From the NCBI RefSeq assembly GCF_030652515.1, contig NZ_JAUSAR010000047.1:1-54257 (forward strand): a DNA stretch of 54,257 bases. The letters run 5' to 3'. Made by a program: the position numbers and the translations under genes. Within the stretch, counting starts at the first letter, position 1, and each line of letters starts with the position of its first letter. The DNA is from Aquabacterium sp. (GTDB taxonomy: Bacteria; Pseudomonadota; Gammaproteobacteria; Burkholderiales; Burkholderiaceae_C). Shown in pieces: positions 1 to 9,551 of this stretch. The notes beneath the pieces were generated by a model. The model saw only the letters and a program-made list of their open reading frames with translations. It was not told where the DNA came from and did no database searches.

Positions 1-514
1 TGTCGCTCTTGGCTTCGAATTCGATGCCGGCGTAGATGTCTTCCGAGTTCTCGCGGAAGATCACCATGTCGATCTTGTGCGGCTCTTTCACGGGCGAAGG
101 CACACCCTTGAAGTAGGTGACCGGGCGCAGGCAGACGTACAAGTCCAACTCTTGGCGCAGGGCCACGTTCAGGGAGCGGATACCACCGCCCACGGGCGTG
201 GTCAGCGGGCCCTTGATGGACACCACGTAGTCCTTCAGGACCTTCAGGGTTTCTTCAGGCAGCCACACGTCGGGGCCATAAACCCTGGTGGATTTCTCGC
301 CAGCGTAGATCTCCATCCAATGGATCTTGCGCTGACCACCATACGATTTCTCAACGGCCGCATCCACGACCTTGATCATCACGGGCGTGATGTCGAAGCC
401 GGTGCCGTCACCCTCGATGTAGGGAATGATCGGGTTATGGGGAACATTGAGCGAAAAGTCCGGGTTGACCGAAATTTTTTGCCCACCTTCGGGCACCTTG
501 ATGTGCTGGAACAT
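1..514 (-). CDS. icd: NADP-dependent isocitrate dehydrogenase, N-terminal part (cut by window edge)
   Basis: Oxidatively decarboxylates isocitrate to 2-oxoglutarate in the TCA cycle, cytoplasmic. The reverse strand starts at the ATG at 514 with [16 protein letters not shown] and stays open to base 1, giving about 171 of the roughly 415-420 residues usual for this family. Visible family signatures are [13 protein letters not shown] near the N-terminus, [13 protein letters not shown] (the serine that binds substrate and is phosphorylated in enteric enzymes) and [16 protein letters not shown]. The C-terminal half lies outside the window. Nothing suggests a broken gene; truncation is only by the window. 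The neighbouring DUF192 gene is divergent. Confidence 0.95.
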   Translation of the reverse strand, partial: MFQHIKVPEGGQKISVNPDFSLNVPHNPIIPYIEGDGTGFDITPVMIKVVDAAVEKSYGGQRKIHWMEIYAGEKSTRVYGPDVWLPEETLKVLKDYVVSIKGPLTTPVGGGIRSLNVALRQELDLYVCLRPVTYFKGVPSPVKEPHKIDMVIFRENSEDIYAGIEFEAKSD

Positions 515-707
515 GATTGTCGTCTCCGCGTTTGGCGTTTCCGTTAAAACACTGCCATGGATGTCGGCAGCGTGTGCTGAGAATTCTACGCGAGCCCCTT
601 GGCCAGCACGTTAAAAAGAAGCAACTCGCAAGCCAGTGCTTTTCTGCCAATAATCACAGCCGCCTCCACCAGTGCATGCTGCGTGCCAACCAGGACACAC
701 CATTTTG

Positions 708-1181
708 ATGATCGATTTCATGAAGACGGCCGCCCGGCAAGCTGCCACGGCCCTTTGGCTCAGCGCCCTGACCTGCGTGCCAGCCCTGGCCCAGGACGGG
801 CCGCAGCAACTGCCCACCGTGATGCTGGGCATCACCTTCCACAGCATCAAGGCCGAGGTGGCCATGACCCCGAAGCAGCACGAAATTGGTTTGATGCACC
901 GCACCAGCATGGGGCCCAATGACGGCATGATCTTCGTGTTCGAGCGGGCTGGTCAGCAGTGCTTCTGGATGAAAAACACGCTGATCCCTCTGTCGGTGGC
1001 CTTCATCGCCGACGACGGCACCATCGTCAACCTGGACGAGATGAAGCCCGAAACGCTCGAGCCCCATTGCTCGGCCAAACCCGTGCGTTACGTGCTGGAA
1101 ATGAACAAAGGCTGGTTCAGCAAGCGTGGGCTGAAAGCGGGCGTCAAAGTGACGGGCCAGCCCTTCGGCACGGCAAAGTGA
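708..1181 (+). CDS. Secreted DUF192 family protein
   Basis: Small exported protein of the DUF192 family, function unknown; the family is an all-beta fold often encoded as a periplasmic or lipoprotein product. The ATG at 708 is preceded by AGGAC about 11 bases upstream; an ATG at 720 (MKTAARQAATALWL) is also possible, and both give a signal peptide ending near PALAQDG. The DUF192 core follows: GLMHRTSMGPNDGMIFVF and then CFWMKNTLIPLSVAFI, which are the family's most conserved stretches. It is convergent with the patatin-like gene, only 6 bases apart. No partner gene suggests a specific role. Confidence 0.85.
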   Translation: MIDFMKTAARQAATALWLSALTCVPALAQDGPQQLPTVMLGITFHSIKAEVAMTPKQHEIGLMHRTSMGPNDGMIFVFERAGQQCFWMKNTLIPLSVAFIADDGTIVNLDEMKPETLEPHCSAKPVRYVLEMNKGWFSKRGLKAGVKVTGQPFGTAK

Positions 1182-1187
1182 AGCCCA

Positions 1188-2147
1188 TCAGCGGGTCTTG
1201 ACGGCGATCTTTTCCTTGAGCTGCTGAAGCACGCTCAAGGCGGCCTCTCGCCCGGCCAGGATGGACAGGCGACGATTGCCAAAATCACCACCGCCAATGC
1301 CGGACAACCTGGGCCGCATCACCACGTCGGCATCCTGCAGCTCGTACTGGCTGATGCTGTGGCCCATGATGTTGAAGGTCTGCAGCAGGATGTCCACCGC
1401 GCCTTTGGTCGGCTGGCCTTCCGGAATCGCCGAAATGTCCACCGCGATCACCAGGTCGGCGCCCATCTGGCGGGCGTACTTCACCGGGATGGGCGAGACC
1501 AGGCCGCCGTCCACATACTCACGCCCGGCGATGCGCACGGGTGTGAACACCGCGGGCACCGAGCTGGAGGCCCGCACCGCGGTGCCCGGATCGCCTCGGC
1601 GGAAAAGGATGGGCTGCCCGGAGTTCAAATCGGTGGCAACAATGCCCAAAGGCAAGGCCATCTGCTCAATCTGCCGCCCTGCGGTGTGGCCGCGCACGAA
1701 CTTGGCCAGCGCCTCGCCCTTCATCACCGACCGGCCCGGAAACACCCAATCGGTCATGGTGGACTCGTCCAGCGTCATGGCCATGGATTCGAGTTCAGCC
1801 GGTGTTTTGCCAGCGGCATAGATGGCCGCGACCAGGCTGCCCGCCGAGGTGCCCACCACCAGATCAGGCTTGATGCCCTGCTCTTCCAGCACCTGCAGCA
1901 CCCCGATGTGGGCAAAACCACGTGCCGCGCCGCCGCCCAGCGCCAGGCCAATCTTTGGGGGCTTGGGCAGCGGCTTGATCACCACCGGCGCCAACACGGG
2001 CGCTTGAGCCACCGGAGCCGGTGCGGGTGGCCTGGTGGAGCAGGCCGCCAGAACCAGGATCAGCGCCGCAGACAGAACGCGCCCAAGAACGCGTCCAACG
2101 CCATATTCCACAGAAGCATAAGCAAAATTCAAAATTGTTCTTCTCAT
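1188..2147 (-). CDS. Patatin-like phospholipase, RssA-type lipoprotein
   Basis: Predicted serine lipid acyl hydrolase with the Ser-Asp dyad of patatins. The 319-residue product has a hydrophobic N-terminus ending in a lipobox (LVLAAC, Cys36), so it is probably a lipoprotein, followed by a proline-rich linker. The patatin domain starts at GLALGGGAARGFAHIGVLQ (oxyanion glycine loop), with nucleophile Ser101 in GTSAGS and the catalytic Asp213 in YVDGGLVSPIPV. This matches RssA/YchK-type proteins plus a lipoprotein leader. Divergent from the TauE-like gene with 78 bases between the starts. The physiological substrate cannot be read from the sequence. Confidence 0.9.
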   Translation of the reverse strand: MRRTILNFAYASVEYGVGRVLGRVLSAALILVLAACSTRPPAPAPVAQAPVLAPVVIKPLPKPPKIGLALGGGAARGFAHIGVLQVLEEQGIKPDLVVGTSAGSLVAAIYAAGKTPAELESMAMTLDESTMTDWVFPGRSVMKGEALAKFVRGHTAGRQIEQMALPLGIVATDLNSGQPILFRRGDPGTAVRASSSVPAVFTPVRIAGREYVDGGLVSPIPVKYARQMGADLVIAVDISAIPEGQPTKGAVDILLQTFNIMGHSISQYELQDADVVMRPRLSGIGGGDFGNRRLSILAGREAALSVLQQLKEKIAVKTR

Positions 2148-2225
2148 TTATATAGAAGTTTTTTACAGTTCGGCCTCATTCACCAGACTGCTATACACAG
2201 TCTCACCCGGAAAGCTGTCGTTTTC

Positions 2226-3005
2226 ATGATTTTTGACTGGACTGCCGTGGCCGCTGGCGCGGGCGTGGGCGTGATTGTGGGGCTGACTGGGGTTGGAGGT
2301 GGATCCTTGATGACGCCGCTGCTGATTTCCGTCTTCCACCTGGACAAGGCGGTGGCCATTGGCACCGACCTGTGGTTTGCGGGCCTGAGCAAGGTGTCAG
2401 GATCGATCGCTCACCACCGCGAAGATCACGTTGATTACCGCATCACGAAATTGATGCTCTCGGGCTCGATTCCTGCCGCCATTGCCACCTTGGCCTACAT
2501 GCACATGGTGGGCATCAGCAAAAGCGGCGACAACATGCTGTCGTTTGCCCTGGCCATTGCCCTGGTGCTGACCGCCGTGACCGTGGCATTTCGGCCCGTG
2601 TGGTCCAAGGTCGGCATCTGGCTGGAGCGCTGGATCACCCCTGCGCGGCAACCTGCCCTGACGGTGATCTGCGGCTTGATCCTGGGCGTGCTGGTGTCCT
2701 TGAGTTCGATCGGGGCGGGGGCCGTGGGCGCCACCTTGATCCTGCTGCTGTATCCGCGGCTTGACATACGCAAGTTAGTGGGCACCGACATTGCACACGC
2801 CGTGCCATTGACCATCGTGGCCGGCATTGGCCACGCCTCGCTGGGCAACGTCAATTGGGTGATTTTGATCGAATTGTTGATGGGTTCACTCCCCGGGATA
2901 TGGGTGGGGGCCAAGTTGACCAAGCATTTGCCTGAGACAATCACGCGTTTTGCGCTTTGTATCTGCCTCCTGTTGGCCGCTCGCAAGGTTTTGCTGTCCA
3001 CCTGA
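2226..3005 (+). CDS. TauE/SafE (TSUP) family membrane transporter
   Basis: Integral membrane protein of the TSUP family, which moves sulfite, sulfoacetate or related small anions. The open frame is longer upstream, but the ATG at 2226 (MIFDWTAVAAGAGVGVIVG) starts directly in the first membrane segment and has GGAAAG about 11 bases before it. The product is 259 residues with the family's two half-repeats: GLTGVGGGSLMTPLL in the first and SSIGAGAVGATLILLLYP in the second, and about seven or eight hydrophobic segments. It sits 82 bases upstream of cysI on the same strand, so a role in sulfite or sulfate handling (for example sulfite export) is a reasonable inference. Confidence 0.88.
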   Translation: MIFDWTAVAAGAGVGVIVGLTGVGGGSLMTPLLISVFHLDKAVAIGTDLWFAGLSKVSGSIAHHREDHVDYRITKLMLSGSIPAAIATLAYMHMVGISKSGDNMLSFALAIALVLTAVTVAFRPVWSKVGIWLERWITPARQPALTVICGLILGVLVSLSSIGAGAVGATLILLLYPRLDIRKLVGTDIAHAVPLTIVAGIGHASLGNVNWVILIELLMGSLPGIWVGAKLTKHLPETITRFALCICLLLAARKVLLST

Positions 3006-3087
3006 CCTGTCCCAAGAAGTCCACTCGCGCGACATATCCGCATTTTTTTGACACATTGACATCCGGGCTCACCACCGGGTAGACGCC

Positions 3088-4788
3088 ATGTATCAGTACA
3101 CCGAATTTGACAAACAGTTCGTCCGCCAACGCGCGGCGCAGTTCCGCGATCAGCTGGACCGCAACCTGGCCGGCAAGCTCAGCGACGACGAGTTCCGTCC
3201 GCTGCGCCTGCAAAACGGCTGGTACGTGCAACGCCATGCGCCCATGCTGCGCGTGGCCGTGCCTTACGGCGAGCTGTCGAGCGTGCAATTGCGCCAACTG
3301 GCCAAGATCTCGCGCGAATACGACCGCAGCTACGCGCACTTCACCACGCGCCAGAACCTGCAATACAACTGGATCCCGCTGACCAAGAGCGCCGACGTGA
3401 TGGACCTGCTGGCCCAGGTCAACATGCACGGCATTCAAACGTCGGGCAACTGCATCCGCAACATCACCAGCGATGCGCTCGTGGGTGTGGCGGCCGATGA
3501 AATCATCGACGCGCGCCCCTATTGCGAAGTCATCCGCCAGTGGTCCACCCTGCACCCTGAGTTCGCGTTCCTGCCGCGCAAGTTCAAGATCGCCGTCAAT
3601 GGCGCCAAGGAGGACCGCGCGGCCACCTACTGGCACGACATCGGCCTGCACCTGCGCCACAACGACGCGGGTGAAGTCGGCTTCAAGGTGCTGGTGGGCG
3701 GTGGCATGGGCCGCACGCCCATCACCGGCAGCACCATCAGCGAGTTCATCCCCTGGCAGCAGATCCTGATCTACATCGAAGCCATTGTGCGGGTCTACAA
3801 CCGCTATGGCCGCCGCGACAACATGTACAAGGCGCGCATCAAGATCCTGGTCAAGGCCGAAGGGCAGAAGTTCTTCGACCAAGTGGAAGAGGAGTTCAAG
3901 CAGATCATCAGCCGCGACGTCGATGGCGCCTCTCACATCATTCCGCAGGCCGAGCTGGACCGCGTGTCGGCCAGCTTTGTGCAGCCCTCTGGCGTGGTCG
4001 CGCACGATGCCGCCGGCAACGGCGCCCCGGCCGATGTACCCGTGGCCTTCACCAAATGGCTGGAGCGCAACACCCACGCCCACAAGGTCAAGGGCTACAA
4101 GGCCGTGACCCTGTCGCTCAAGCGCGTAGGCCAGGCCCCCGGCGATGCCACCGACGACCAGATGGACAAGGCCGCCGGCCTGGCCGATCAGTTCAGCCAG
4201 GGTGAGTTGCGCGTCACGCACGACCAGAACCTGCTGCTGCCCTGGGTGCGCGAGGAAGACCTGTTCGCACTTTGGGAAGCGGCCAAAGCGGCCAGCTTCG
4301 CCTCGCCCAACATCGGCCTGCTGAGCGACATGATCGCCTGCCCCGGTGGCGATTTCTGCGCCCTGGCCAACGCCCGCTCCATCCCCATCGCCAACGACCT
4401 GATCGAGCGTTATCAGGACCTGGACGAGCTGTACGACATCGGCGACATCGACCTGCACATCAGCGGCTGCATCAACTCCTGCGGCCACCACCACAGCGGC
4501 CACATCGGCATCCTGGGTGTGGACAAGGACGGCAGCGAGTGGTACCAGATCACCCTGGGCGGCTCGGACGGCTCCAGCCACGCGCCCTTGAGCGCCGTGG
4601 GCAAGGTCATTGGCCCCTCGTTCGCGGCCGATGAAGTCACCGACGTGATCGAAGCCGTGATCGAAACCTACCGCGGCCAGCGCGCAGCCAACGAAAAGTT
4701 CATCGACACGGTGCAGCGCGTGGGCCTGGACCCATTCAAAAGCGCCGCCAACGCCGTGCGCCGTAGCACTGCCAAGCAAGCCGCCTGA
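3088..4788 (+). CDS. cysI: Sulfite reductase hemoprotein (nitrite/sulfite reductase family)
   Basis: Reduces sulfite to sulfide by six electrons using a coupled sirohaem and [4Fe-4S] centre. The 566-residue protein has two ferrodoxin-like half domains and the cluster/sirohaem cysteines in the pattern C-X5-C ... C-X3-C: Cys418 and Cys424 in CPGGDFC, Cys461 and Cys465 in SGCINSCGHHHSG. The TRQNLQYNW segment near residue 87 is the usual substrate-pocket arginine region. It heads the DUF934-cysH-cysD-cysN-cobA run, 9 bases before DUF934. No CysJ flavoprotein is nearby, while a ferredoxin and a ferredoxin reductase are, so electrons probably come from ferredoxin (inference). Confidence 0.95.
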   Translation: MYQYTEFDKQFVRQRAAQFRDQLDRNLAGKLSDDEFRPLRLQNGWYVQRHAPMLRVAVPYGELSSVQLRQLAKISREYDRSYAHFTTRQNLQYNWIPLTKSADVMDLLAQVNMHGIQTSGNCIRNITSDALVGVAADEIIDARPYCEVIRQWSTLHPEFAFLPRKFKIAVNGAKEDRAATYWHDIGLHLRHNDAGEVGFKVLVGGGMGRTPITGSTISEFIPWQQILIYIEAIVRVYNRYGRRDNMYKARIKILVKAEGQKFFDQVEEEFKQIISRDVDGASHIIPQAELDRVSASFVQPSGVVAHDAAGNGAPADVPVAFTKWLERNTHAHKVKGYKAVTLSLKRVGQAPGDATDDQMDKAAGLADQFSQGELRVTHDQNLLLPWVREEDLFALWEAAKAASFASPNIGLLSDMIACPGGDFCALANARSIPIANDLIERYQDLDELYDIGDIDLHISGCINSCGHHHSGHIGILGVDKDGSEWYQITLGGSDGSSHAPLSAVGKVIGPSFAADEVTDVIEAVIETYRGQRAANEKFIDTVQRVGLDPFKSAANAVRRSTAKQAA

Positions 4789-4797
4789 GGAAACGCC

Positions 4798-5283
4798 ATG
4801 AAATTCATCGACACCCACCACGACCAGTGGCGCACGGCCGGCGGCGAAGACGGCCCGATCTCTCACCCACCCAAGGTGGACCACAGCCTGCTGACTTTGG
4901 GCCAATGGCACGCCGTGCGCGAGCAATGGCCGGCCGACAAGGCCGTGGGCGTGATCTTCCCCAACGATGCCGACATCGAAGTGCTCGAGTGCGACGTGAA
5001 CAAGCTCTCGCTGGTGGTGCTGCAGTTCCCCAAGTGGGTGGACGGCCGCGCCTACAGCCAGGCTCACATCCTGCGTTCGCGCTACCGCTTCAAGGGCCAG
5101 ATCCGCGCCACCGGTGAAGTGCTGGTCGACATGATGCCGCTGCTGCAACGCTCGGGCGTGGACGCCGTGGTGCTGCGCCATGACCAGGAACGTGCCGCCG
5201 CCGAGCGCGCTTTGGGCTTCTTCGCCGCGCGTGGCCACTACCAGGGCGACGTGCAGCAAACCAAGCCGGTGTTCGCACGATGA
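4798..5283 (+). CDS. DUF934 protein associated with sulfite reductase
   Basis: Protein of the DUF934 family (161 residues), almost always encoded directly behind cysI in proteobacteria and therefore thought to assist sulfite reduction; its biochemistry is not established. The sequence has the family-typical middle part, with VGVIFPNDADIEVLECDVNKL and the run FPKWVDGRAYSQAHILRSRY. It lacks cysteine pairs that would bind a cluster. It starts 9 bases after cysI and its last four bases overlap the start of cysH (ATGA), which indicates translational coupling. Confidence 0.88.
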   Translation: MKFIDTHHDQWRTAGGEDGPISHPPKVDHSLLTLGQWHAVREQWPADKAVGVIFPNDADIEVLECDVNKLSLVVLQFPKWVDGRAYSQAHILRSRYRFKGQIRATGEVLVDMMPLLQRSGVDAVVLRHDQERAAAERALGFFAARGHYQGDVQQTKPVFAR

Positions 5284-6050
5284 GCGCCATCGCCCTGTAC
5301 GCCAAGGCCAGCCCCGACTTCGAGGCCAAGCTCGCGGCCACGGTCGCGCTGCTCAAAGCCGCAGCGGCCGAGCACCCGGGCAAGGTCGTCCAGGCCACCA
5401 GCCTGGGGGTCGAAGACATGATCGTCACCGACCTGATCGCGCGCCACCACATCGACATCGCCATCGGCACGCTGGAAACCGGCATGCTGCACCCGCAGAC
5501 GGTGGCCATGATCGGCACCATCGAGTCCACGTACGACTTGAAGGTCGAGGTCTACCAGCCCGTGGCCGAGGTGGCCATCGAGTTCGTTCGCAAGAACGGC
5601 GAGAAGGCCATGTACGAGAGCATCGACCTGCGCAAGGCCTGCTGCGGCATCCGCAAGCTGGAGCCCCTCAGCCGCATGCTGGCCAGCCGCGAAGCCTGGA
5701 TCACCGGCCTGCGCCGCGAACAGTCCAACAACCGAGGCGGCATGCTGGCCCGTGAAGAAGACGACAAGGGGCGCGCCAAGTACAACCCCATGATCGACTG
5801 GACCTGGGGCGATGTGTGGCACTACGTGTCGCTGCACAAGGTGCCCTACAACCCGCTGCACGACGAGTTCATGCCCAGCATCGGCTGCGCACCCTGCACG
5901 CGCGCCATCGCTGTCGGCGAAGACTTCCGCGCCGGCCGCTGGTGGTGGGAAGACGAGAAAGCCAAAGAATGCGGCCTGCACGTCCACGAAGACAACGTGG
6001 CCGAAGAGTTGCCGCCCATCGTGTCCAGCCTCATCCGCCCGCCGAATTGA
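5280..6050 (+). CDS. cysH: Assimilatory adenylyl-sulfate (APS) reductase
   Basis: Reduces activated sulfate to sulfite. The 256-residue protein is a PP-loop ATPase-fold enzyme; it contains Cys121-Cys122 in KACCGIRKLEPL and Cys203-X2-Cys206 in GCAPCTRAI, the four ligands of the [4Fe-4S] cluster that distinguish APS reductases from the PAPS-specific E. coli type. The catalytic cysteine is Cys231 in KECGLH. Because CysN here has no APS-kinase domain and no cysC is in the locus, direct use of APS is the natural reading. The start overlaps the DUF934 stop by four bases. Confidence 0.93.
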   Translation: MSAIALYAKASPDFEAKLAATVALLKAAAAEHPGKVVQATSLGVEDMIVTDLIARHHIDIAIGTLETGMLHPQTVAMIGTIESTYDLKVEVYQPVAEVAIEFVRKNGEKAMYESIDLRKACCGIRKLEPLSRMLASREAWITGLRREQSNNRGGMLAREEDDKGRAKYNPMIDWTWGDVWHYVSLHKVPYNPLHDEFMPSIGCAPCTRAIAVGEDFRAGRWWWEDEKAKECGLHVHEDNVAEELPPIVSSLIRPPN

Positions 6051-6085
6051 GTTGATTCCAAAGAACCCAAGTCAAGACCCACGAT

Positions 6086-7045
6086 ATGAATGCCCCCGTG
6101 AATGTGAACCAACTGCTGGCGGATGTTGACCACCGCCACCTGGACGCGCTGGAAGAAGAAGCCATCTTCATCCTGCGCGAAGTTGCCGCCACCTTTGAGC
6201 GCCCTGCCCTGCTGTTCTCCAGCGGCAAGGACTCGTGCGTGGTGCTGCACCTGGCTGAAAAAGCCTTCAAGATGAAGAAGGAAGGTGGCGGCTTCGAAGG
6301 GAAATTGCCCTTCCCGCTGCTTCACGTGGACACCGGCCACAACTTCCCCGAAGTGATCGAGTTCCGCGACCGCCGCATTGCCGAGATGGGCGAGCGCCTG
6401 ATCGTGGCGCACATGGACGAGTCCATCAAGAAGGGCACCGTGCGCCTGGCCTACCCGCTGGAATCGCGCAACGGCCATCAAACAGTGACCTTGCTTGAAG
6501 CGATTGAAGAAGGGCGCTTTGACTGCCTGATGGGTGGGGCTAGACGCGACGAAGAAAAGGCGCGCGCCAAAGAGCGCATCTTCAGCCACCGCGACAGCTT
6601 CGGCCAATGGCAGCCCAAAGAACAGCGCCCGGAATTGTGGAACCTGTTCAACACCCGCATCAAGCCGGGCGAGCACTTCCGCGCCTTCCCGATCAGCAAC
6701 TGGACGGAGTTGGACGTGTGGCTCTACATTGAGCGCGAAAAGATCCCGCTGCCCAACATCTACTTCAAGCACCCCCGCCAGGTGATGCGCCGCAAGGGCC
6801 TGCTGGTGCCCCTGACCGACGTGACGCCCCCACTGGAAGGCGAAACCGTCGAGACCGTCGACGTGCGTTTCCGCACCGTGGGCGACATGACCTGCACCTG
6901 CCCCGTTGAAAGCGACGCGATCAACCCGGCCGACATCGTGGCCGAAACCCTGCACGTGACCGTGAGCGAGCGCGGCGCCACCCGCATGGACGACCGCACG
7001 TCCGAAGCGTCGATGGAACGCCGCAAGAAAGAAGGTTATTTCTGA
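6086..7045 (+). CDS. cysD: Sulfate adenylyltransferase subunit 2
   Basis: Small subunit of ATP sulfurylase, which makes APS from sulfate and ATP together with CysN. The 319-residue product carries the PP-loop motif SSGKDSCVVLHLAEKAF near residues 45-60, the VDTGHNFPEVIEFRD segment and the family C-terminus with FRTVGDMTCTCPVES and RKKEGYF. It lies 35 bases behind cysH, and its stop codon shares one base with the cysN start (TGATG), so the two subunits are translationally coupled in the usual order. Confidence 0.96.
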   Translation: MNAPVNVNQLLADVDHRHLDALEEEAIFILREVAATFERPALLFSSGKDSCVVLHLAEKAFKMKKEGGGFEGKLPFPLLHVDTGHNFPEVIEFRDRRIAEMGERLIVAHMDESIKKGTVRLAYPLESRNGHQTVTLLEAIEEGRFDCLMGGARRDEEKARAKERIFSHRDSFGQWQPKEQRPELWNLFNTRIKPGEHFRAFPISNWTELDVWLYIEREKIPLPNIYFKHPRQVMRRKGLLVPLTDVTPPLEGETVETVDVRFRTVGDMTCTCPVESDAINPADIVAETLHVTVSERGATRMDDRTSEASMERRKKEGYF

Positions 7046-8349
7046 TGAGCACCCCCGTGATTGATTGCCACGCCAAAGAACAGATCGAACACCAGGCCCT
7101 GCGCTTTTTGACCGCAGGCAGCGTGGACGATGGCAAGAGCACCCTGATTGGCCGCCTGCTGTTCGACAGCCGCGCCATCCTGGCCGACCAGCTGGATGCG
7201 CTGGAAAAGCGCGCCGCTGGCGCCCCCATCGACCTGTCGCTGCTGACCGATGGCCTGGAAGCCGAGCGCGAGCAAGGCATCACCATCGACGTGGCCTACC
7301 GCTACTTCGCCACCAAGACGCGCAAGTTCATCATCGCCGACGCGCCTGGCCATGAGCAGTACACGCGCAACATGGTGACGGCCGCTGCGGGCAGTGATGC
7401 CGCCGTGGTGTTGGTGGACATCACCAAGATCGACTGGAAGGCCTCGCCCGTGCCCCTGCTGGCTCAGACGCGCCGCCACAGCCTGCTGGCCCACCTGCTG
7501 CGCGTGCCGAACATCGTGTTCGCCATCAACAAGCTGGATGCCATCGAGCAAGACACGCAAACGGCTTTCGAAAGCGTTGAAGCCTCGCTGCGCGCCTTTG
7601 CCGAACAAGCCGGCATCGCCGTGAAAGGCGTGATCCCCGTGTCGGCCCTGCGCGGCGACAACGTGACCACCCCCAGCGCCAACTGGCCCTGGTACACCGG
7701 CTCCACGCTGCTGCAGTTGCTGGAGTGCCTGCCCGCCACCGACGAGCGCCACGACGGCGCCCTGCTGCAACCCGTGCAGTACGTTACCCGTGAAGGCGAA
7801 GGCACTGGCCACCAGCCACGCACCTTCTGGGGCCGCATCGCCCACGGCTCGGTCAAGGCGGGTGATGCTGTGCAAGCCTTTCCCAGCGGCGAAACCGCTG
7901 TGGTCGCCGAGGTGCGCTACAACGCCGAAGTGGTGGCCAGCGGTGAGGCAGGCCAATCGGCCGGCATCGTGCTGGACCGTCAGGTCGACATCTCGCGCGG
8001 CGACTGGCTGGCCACACCCGGCGCCATCAAGCCCGCTGACCAGTTCACCGCCACCCTGGCCTGGCTGGACACCGAGCCCGCCGTGGTCGGCCGCAAGTAC
8101 TGGGTGCGCCACGGCAACCGCTGGGTGCAGGCCCGCATCACCGCCATCGACAGCCGCATGGACATCCACACCCTGGAAGACCACCCGGCCGAACAACTGG
8201 CCGTGAACGAGATCGGCCGCGTGCAGATCCACACGCAGCAGCCGCTGCCGATCGAGCCCTACCTGGACAACCGCATTGGCGGCGCCCTGATCGTGGTCGA
8301 CCCCACCACCAACCGCACCAGCGGCGCGCTGCTGGTCAAGGCCGCCTGA
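7045..8349 (+). CDS. cysN: Sulfate adenylyltransferase subunit 1, GTPase
   Basis: Regulatory GTPase subunit of ATP sulfurylase; GTP hydrolysis drives APS synthesis. The 434 residues contain the G1 loop GSVDDGKSTLIGRLL, the G3 motif DAPGHEQYTRNM and the G4 motif NKLD, followed by the two EF-Tu-like beta-barrel domains. At 434 residues it lacks the C-terminal APS kinase (CysC) domain seen in CysNC fusions. It is immediately followed by cobA after 5 bases, so it shares the transcript of the sulfur cluster. Confidence 0.96.
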   Translation: MSTPVIDCHAKEQIEHQALRFLTAGSVDDGKSTLIGRLLFDSRAILADQLDALEKRAAGAPIDLSLLTDGLEAEREQGITIDVAYRYFATKTRKFIIADAPGHEQYTRNMVTAAAGSDAAVVLVDITKIDWKASPVPLLAQTRRHSLLAHLLRVPNIVFAINKLDAIEQDTQTAFESVEASLRAFAEQAGIAVKGVIPVSALRGDNVTTPSANWPWYTGSTLLQLLECLPATDERHDGALLQPVQYVTREGEGTGHQPRTFWGRIAHGSVKAGDAVQAFPSGETAVVAEVRYNAEVVASGEAGQSAGIVLDRQVDISRGDWLATPGAIKPADQFTATLAWLDTEPAVVGRKYWVRHGNRWVQARITAIDSRMDIHTLEDHPAEQLAVNEIGRVQIHTQQPLPIEPYLDNRIGGALIVVDPTTNRTSGALLVKAA

Positions 8350-8354
8350 CACCG

Positions 8355-9182
8355 ATGTCGTCGCCACAGCAGGCCCTGCAACTCCAAGCCGCCCGCGTCG
8401 TCTTCATTGGCGCGGGGCCGGGTGAGGCCGACCTCATCACCGTGCGGGGCTCGCGCTTGCTGGCCCTAGCCCAGGTAGTGCTGTTCGACGCCTTGGCCGA
8501 TGCTGCCTTGCAAGGCCTGGCCCCCCAGGCCATGTGGGTCGATGTGGGCAAGCGCGGCTTCTCGGGCAAGCCGGGCAGCGACTTCAATGGCCAGACGCGC
8601 ATCAACCAATTGTTGGTGGAGCATGCCCTGGCCGTGGGCGCCGCTCATGGCGATCAAGGCCTGGTGGTGCGGCTCAAAGGCGGTGACCCCAGCCTGTTTG
8701 GCCGCCTGGAAGAAGAACTCCACGCCCTGCGCGCTGCCGGCATCGCCAGCGAAGTGGTGCCTGGCGTGACCTCGGCCCTGGCCGCCGCCGCCACCACCCA
8801 GCGCCCCCTGACCCGGCGTGGTACTGGCCGCAGCGTCAGCTTCACCACGGCCATGACGCGCACCGGCGAGTTGCAATGCGGCATGGGCCCCGGCCAACGT
8901 GCTGATACTGAAGTCTTCTACATGGCCGGCCGCCAGTTGGATCCTCTGCAAAAAGGCCTGCTGGACGCGGGCTGGCCTGCAGATACTGCCGTCAGCGTGG
9001 TCTCTCGCGCTGGCTGGCCCGACATGCGCCACACCGTTCACACTGTGGGCTCGCTGGACCAGGCGAGCGACACGCACGCCGGCCGCCCTACCCTAGTGAT
9101 CGTGGGGGCAGGTGCCACCGCCCTGCCCGACGAACCCCTGACCCATCTGCCGATTTGCGGGGACGCTGGCGCGCACCCGTAA
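8355..9182 (+). CDS. cobA: Uroporphyrinogen-III C-methyltransferase (SUMT)
   Basis: Transfers two methyl groups from S-adenosylmethionine to uroporphyrinogen III, giving precorrin-2, the precursor of sirohaem. The 275-residue sequence has the N-terminal [32 protein letters not shown] and [20 protein letters not shown] blocks that define this methyltransferase family. It is a stand-alone SUMT without the CysG dehydrogenase/ferrochelatase domain. Position 5 bases behind cysN implies that it supplies the sirohaem of CysI. The oxidation and iron-insertion steps must be encoded elsewhere. Confidence 0.93.
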   Translation: MSSPQQALQLQAARVVFIGAGPGEADLITVRGSRLLALAQVVLFDALADAALQGLAPQAMWVDVGKRGFSGKPGSDFNGQTRINQLLVEHALAVGAAHGDQGLVVRLKGGDPSLFGRLEEELHALRAAGIASEVVPGVTSALAAAATTQRPLTRRGTGRSVSFTTAMTRTGELQCGMGPGQRADTEVFYMAGRQLDPLQKGLLDAGWPADTAVSVVSRAGWPDMRHTVHTVGSLDQASDTHAGRPTLVIVGAGATALPDEPLTHLPICGDAGAHP

Positions 9183-9225
9183 AATCCAACCTTCGTTCCC
9201 GAAATTCAACTTACAAGAGATCGTC

Positions 9226-9549
9226 ATGACTCACGTCGTCACCGAAGCCTGCATCAAGTGCAAATACACCGACTGTGTGGACGTGTGCCCGGTGGACTGC
9301 TTCCGCGAAGGCCCCAACTTCCTCGTCATCGATCCCGATGAATGCATCGATTGCGCCGTTTGCATCCCCGAATGCCCGGTCAACGCCATCGTTCCCGAAG
9401 AAGACGTGCCCGGCAACCAGCAGCAGTTCATCAAGATCAACGCCGACCTGGCCAAGGGCTGGCCCAGCATCACCAAGCGCAAGGCCCCCTTGCCCGAGGC
9501 CGATGACTGGAAAGACAAGGCCGACAAGCTGGATCAGTTGATCCGCTGA
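9226..9549 (+). CDS. fdxA: Seven-iron ferredoxin FdxA
   Basis: Small electron carrier with one [3Fe-4S] and one [4Fe-4S] cluster. The 107-residue protein begins [20 protein letters not shown], then [16 protein letters not shown], which together provide the cluster cysteines; the C-terminal tail of about 45 residues ending in DKLDQLIR is typical of proteobacterial FdxA. An AGAGAT ribosome site precedes the ATG. Its place between cobA and the ferredoxin-NADP reductase suggests that it carries electrons to CysI, which is an inference from context; FdxA proteins elsewhere have other partners. Confidence 0.95.
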   Translation: MTHVVTEACIKCKYTDCVDVCPVDCFREGPNFLVIDPDECIDCAVCIPECPVNAIVPEEDVPGNQQQFIKINADLAKGWPSITKRKAPLPEADDWKDKADKLDQLIR

Positions 9550-9551
9550 TC

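Noticed and set aside
3006..3087. Possible riboswitch or CysB site before cysI
   Set aside because: The 82-base gap has a TTGACA and a CCGGG inverted repeat, but no matching -10, no known riboswitch core and too little sequence to support a claim.
2941..5259. Open frame of 772 codons on the minus strand
   Set aside because: It lies entirely opposite cysI and the DUF934 gene, whose protein families are certain; its translation is Val/His/Gly/Ala-rich and has no domain, the normal shadow of a GC-rich gene.
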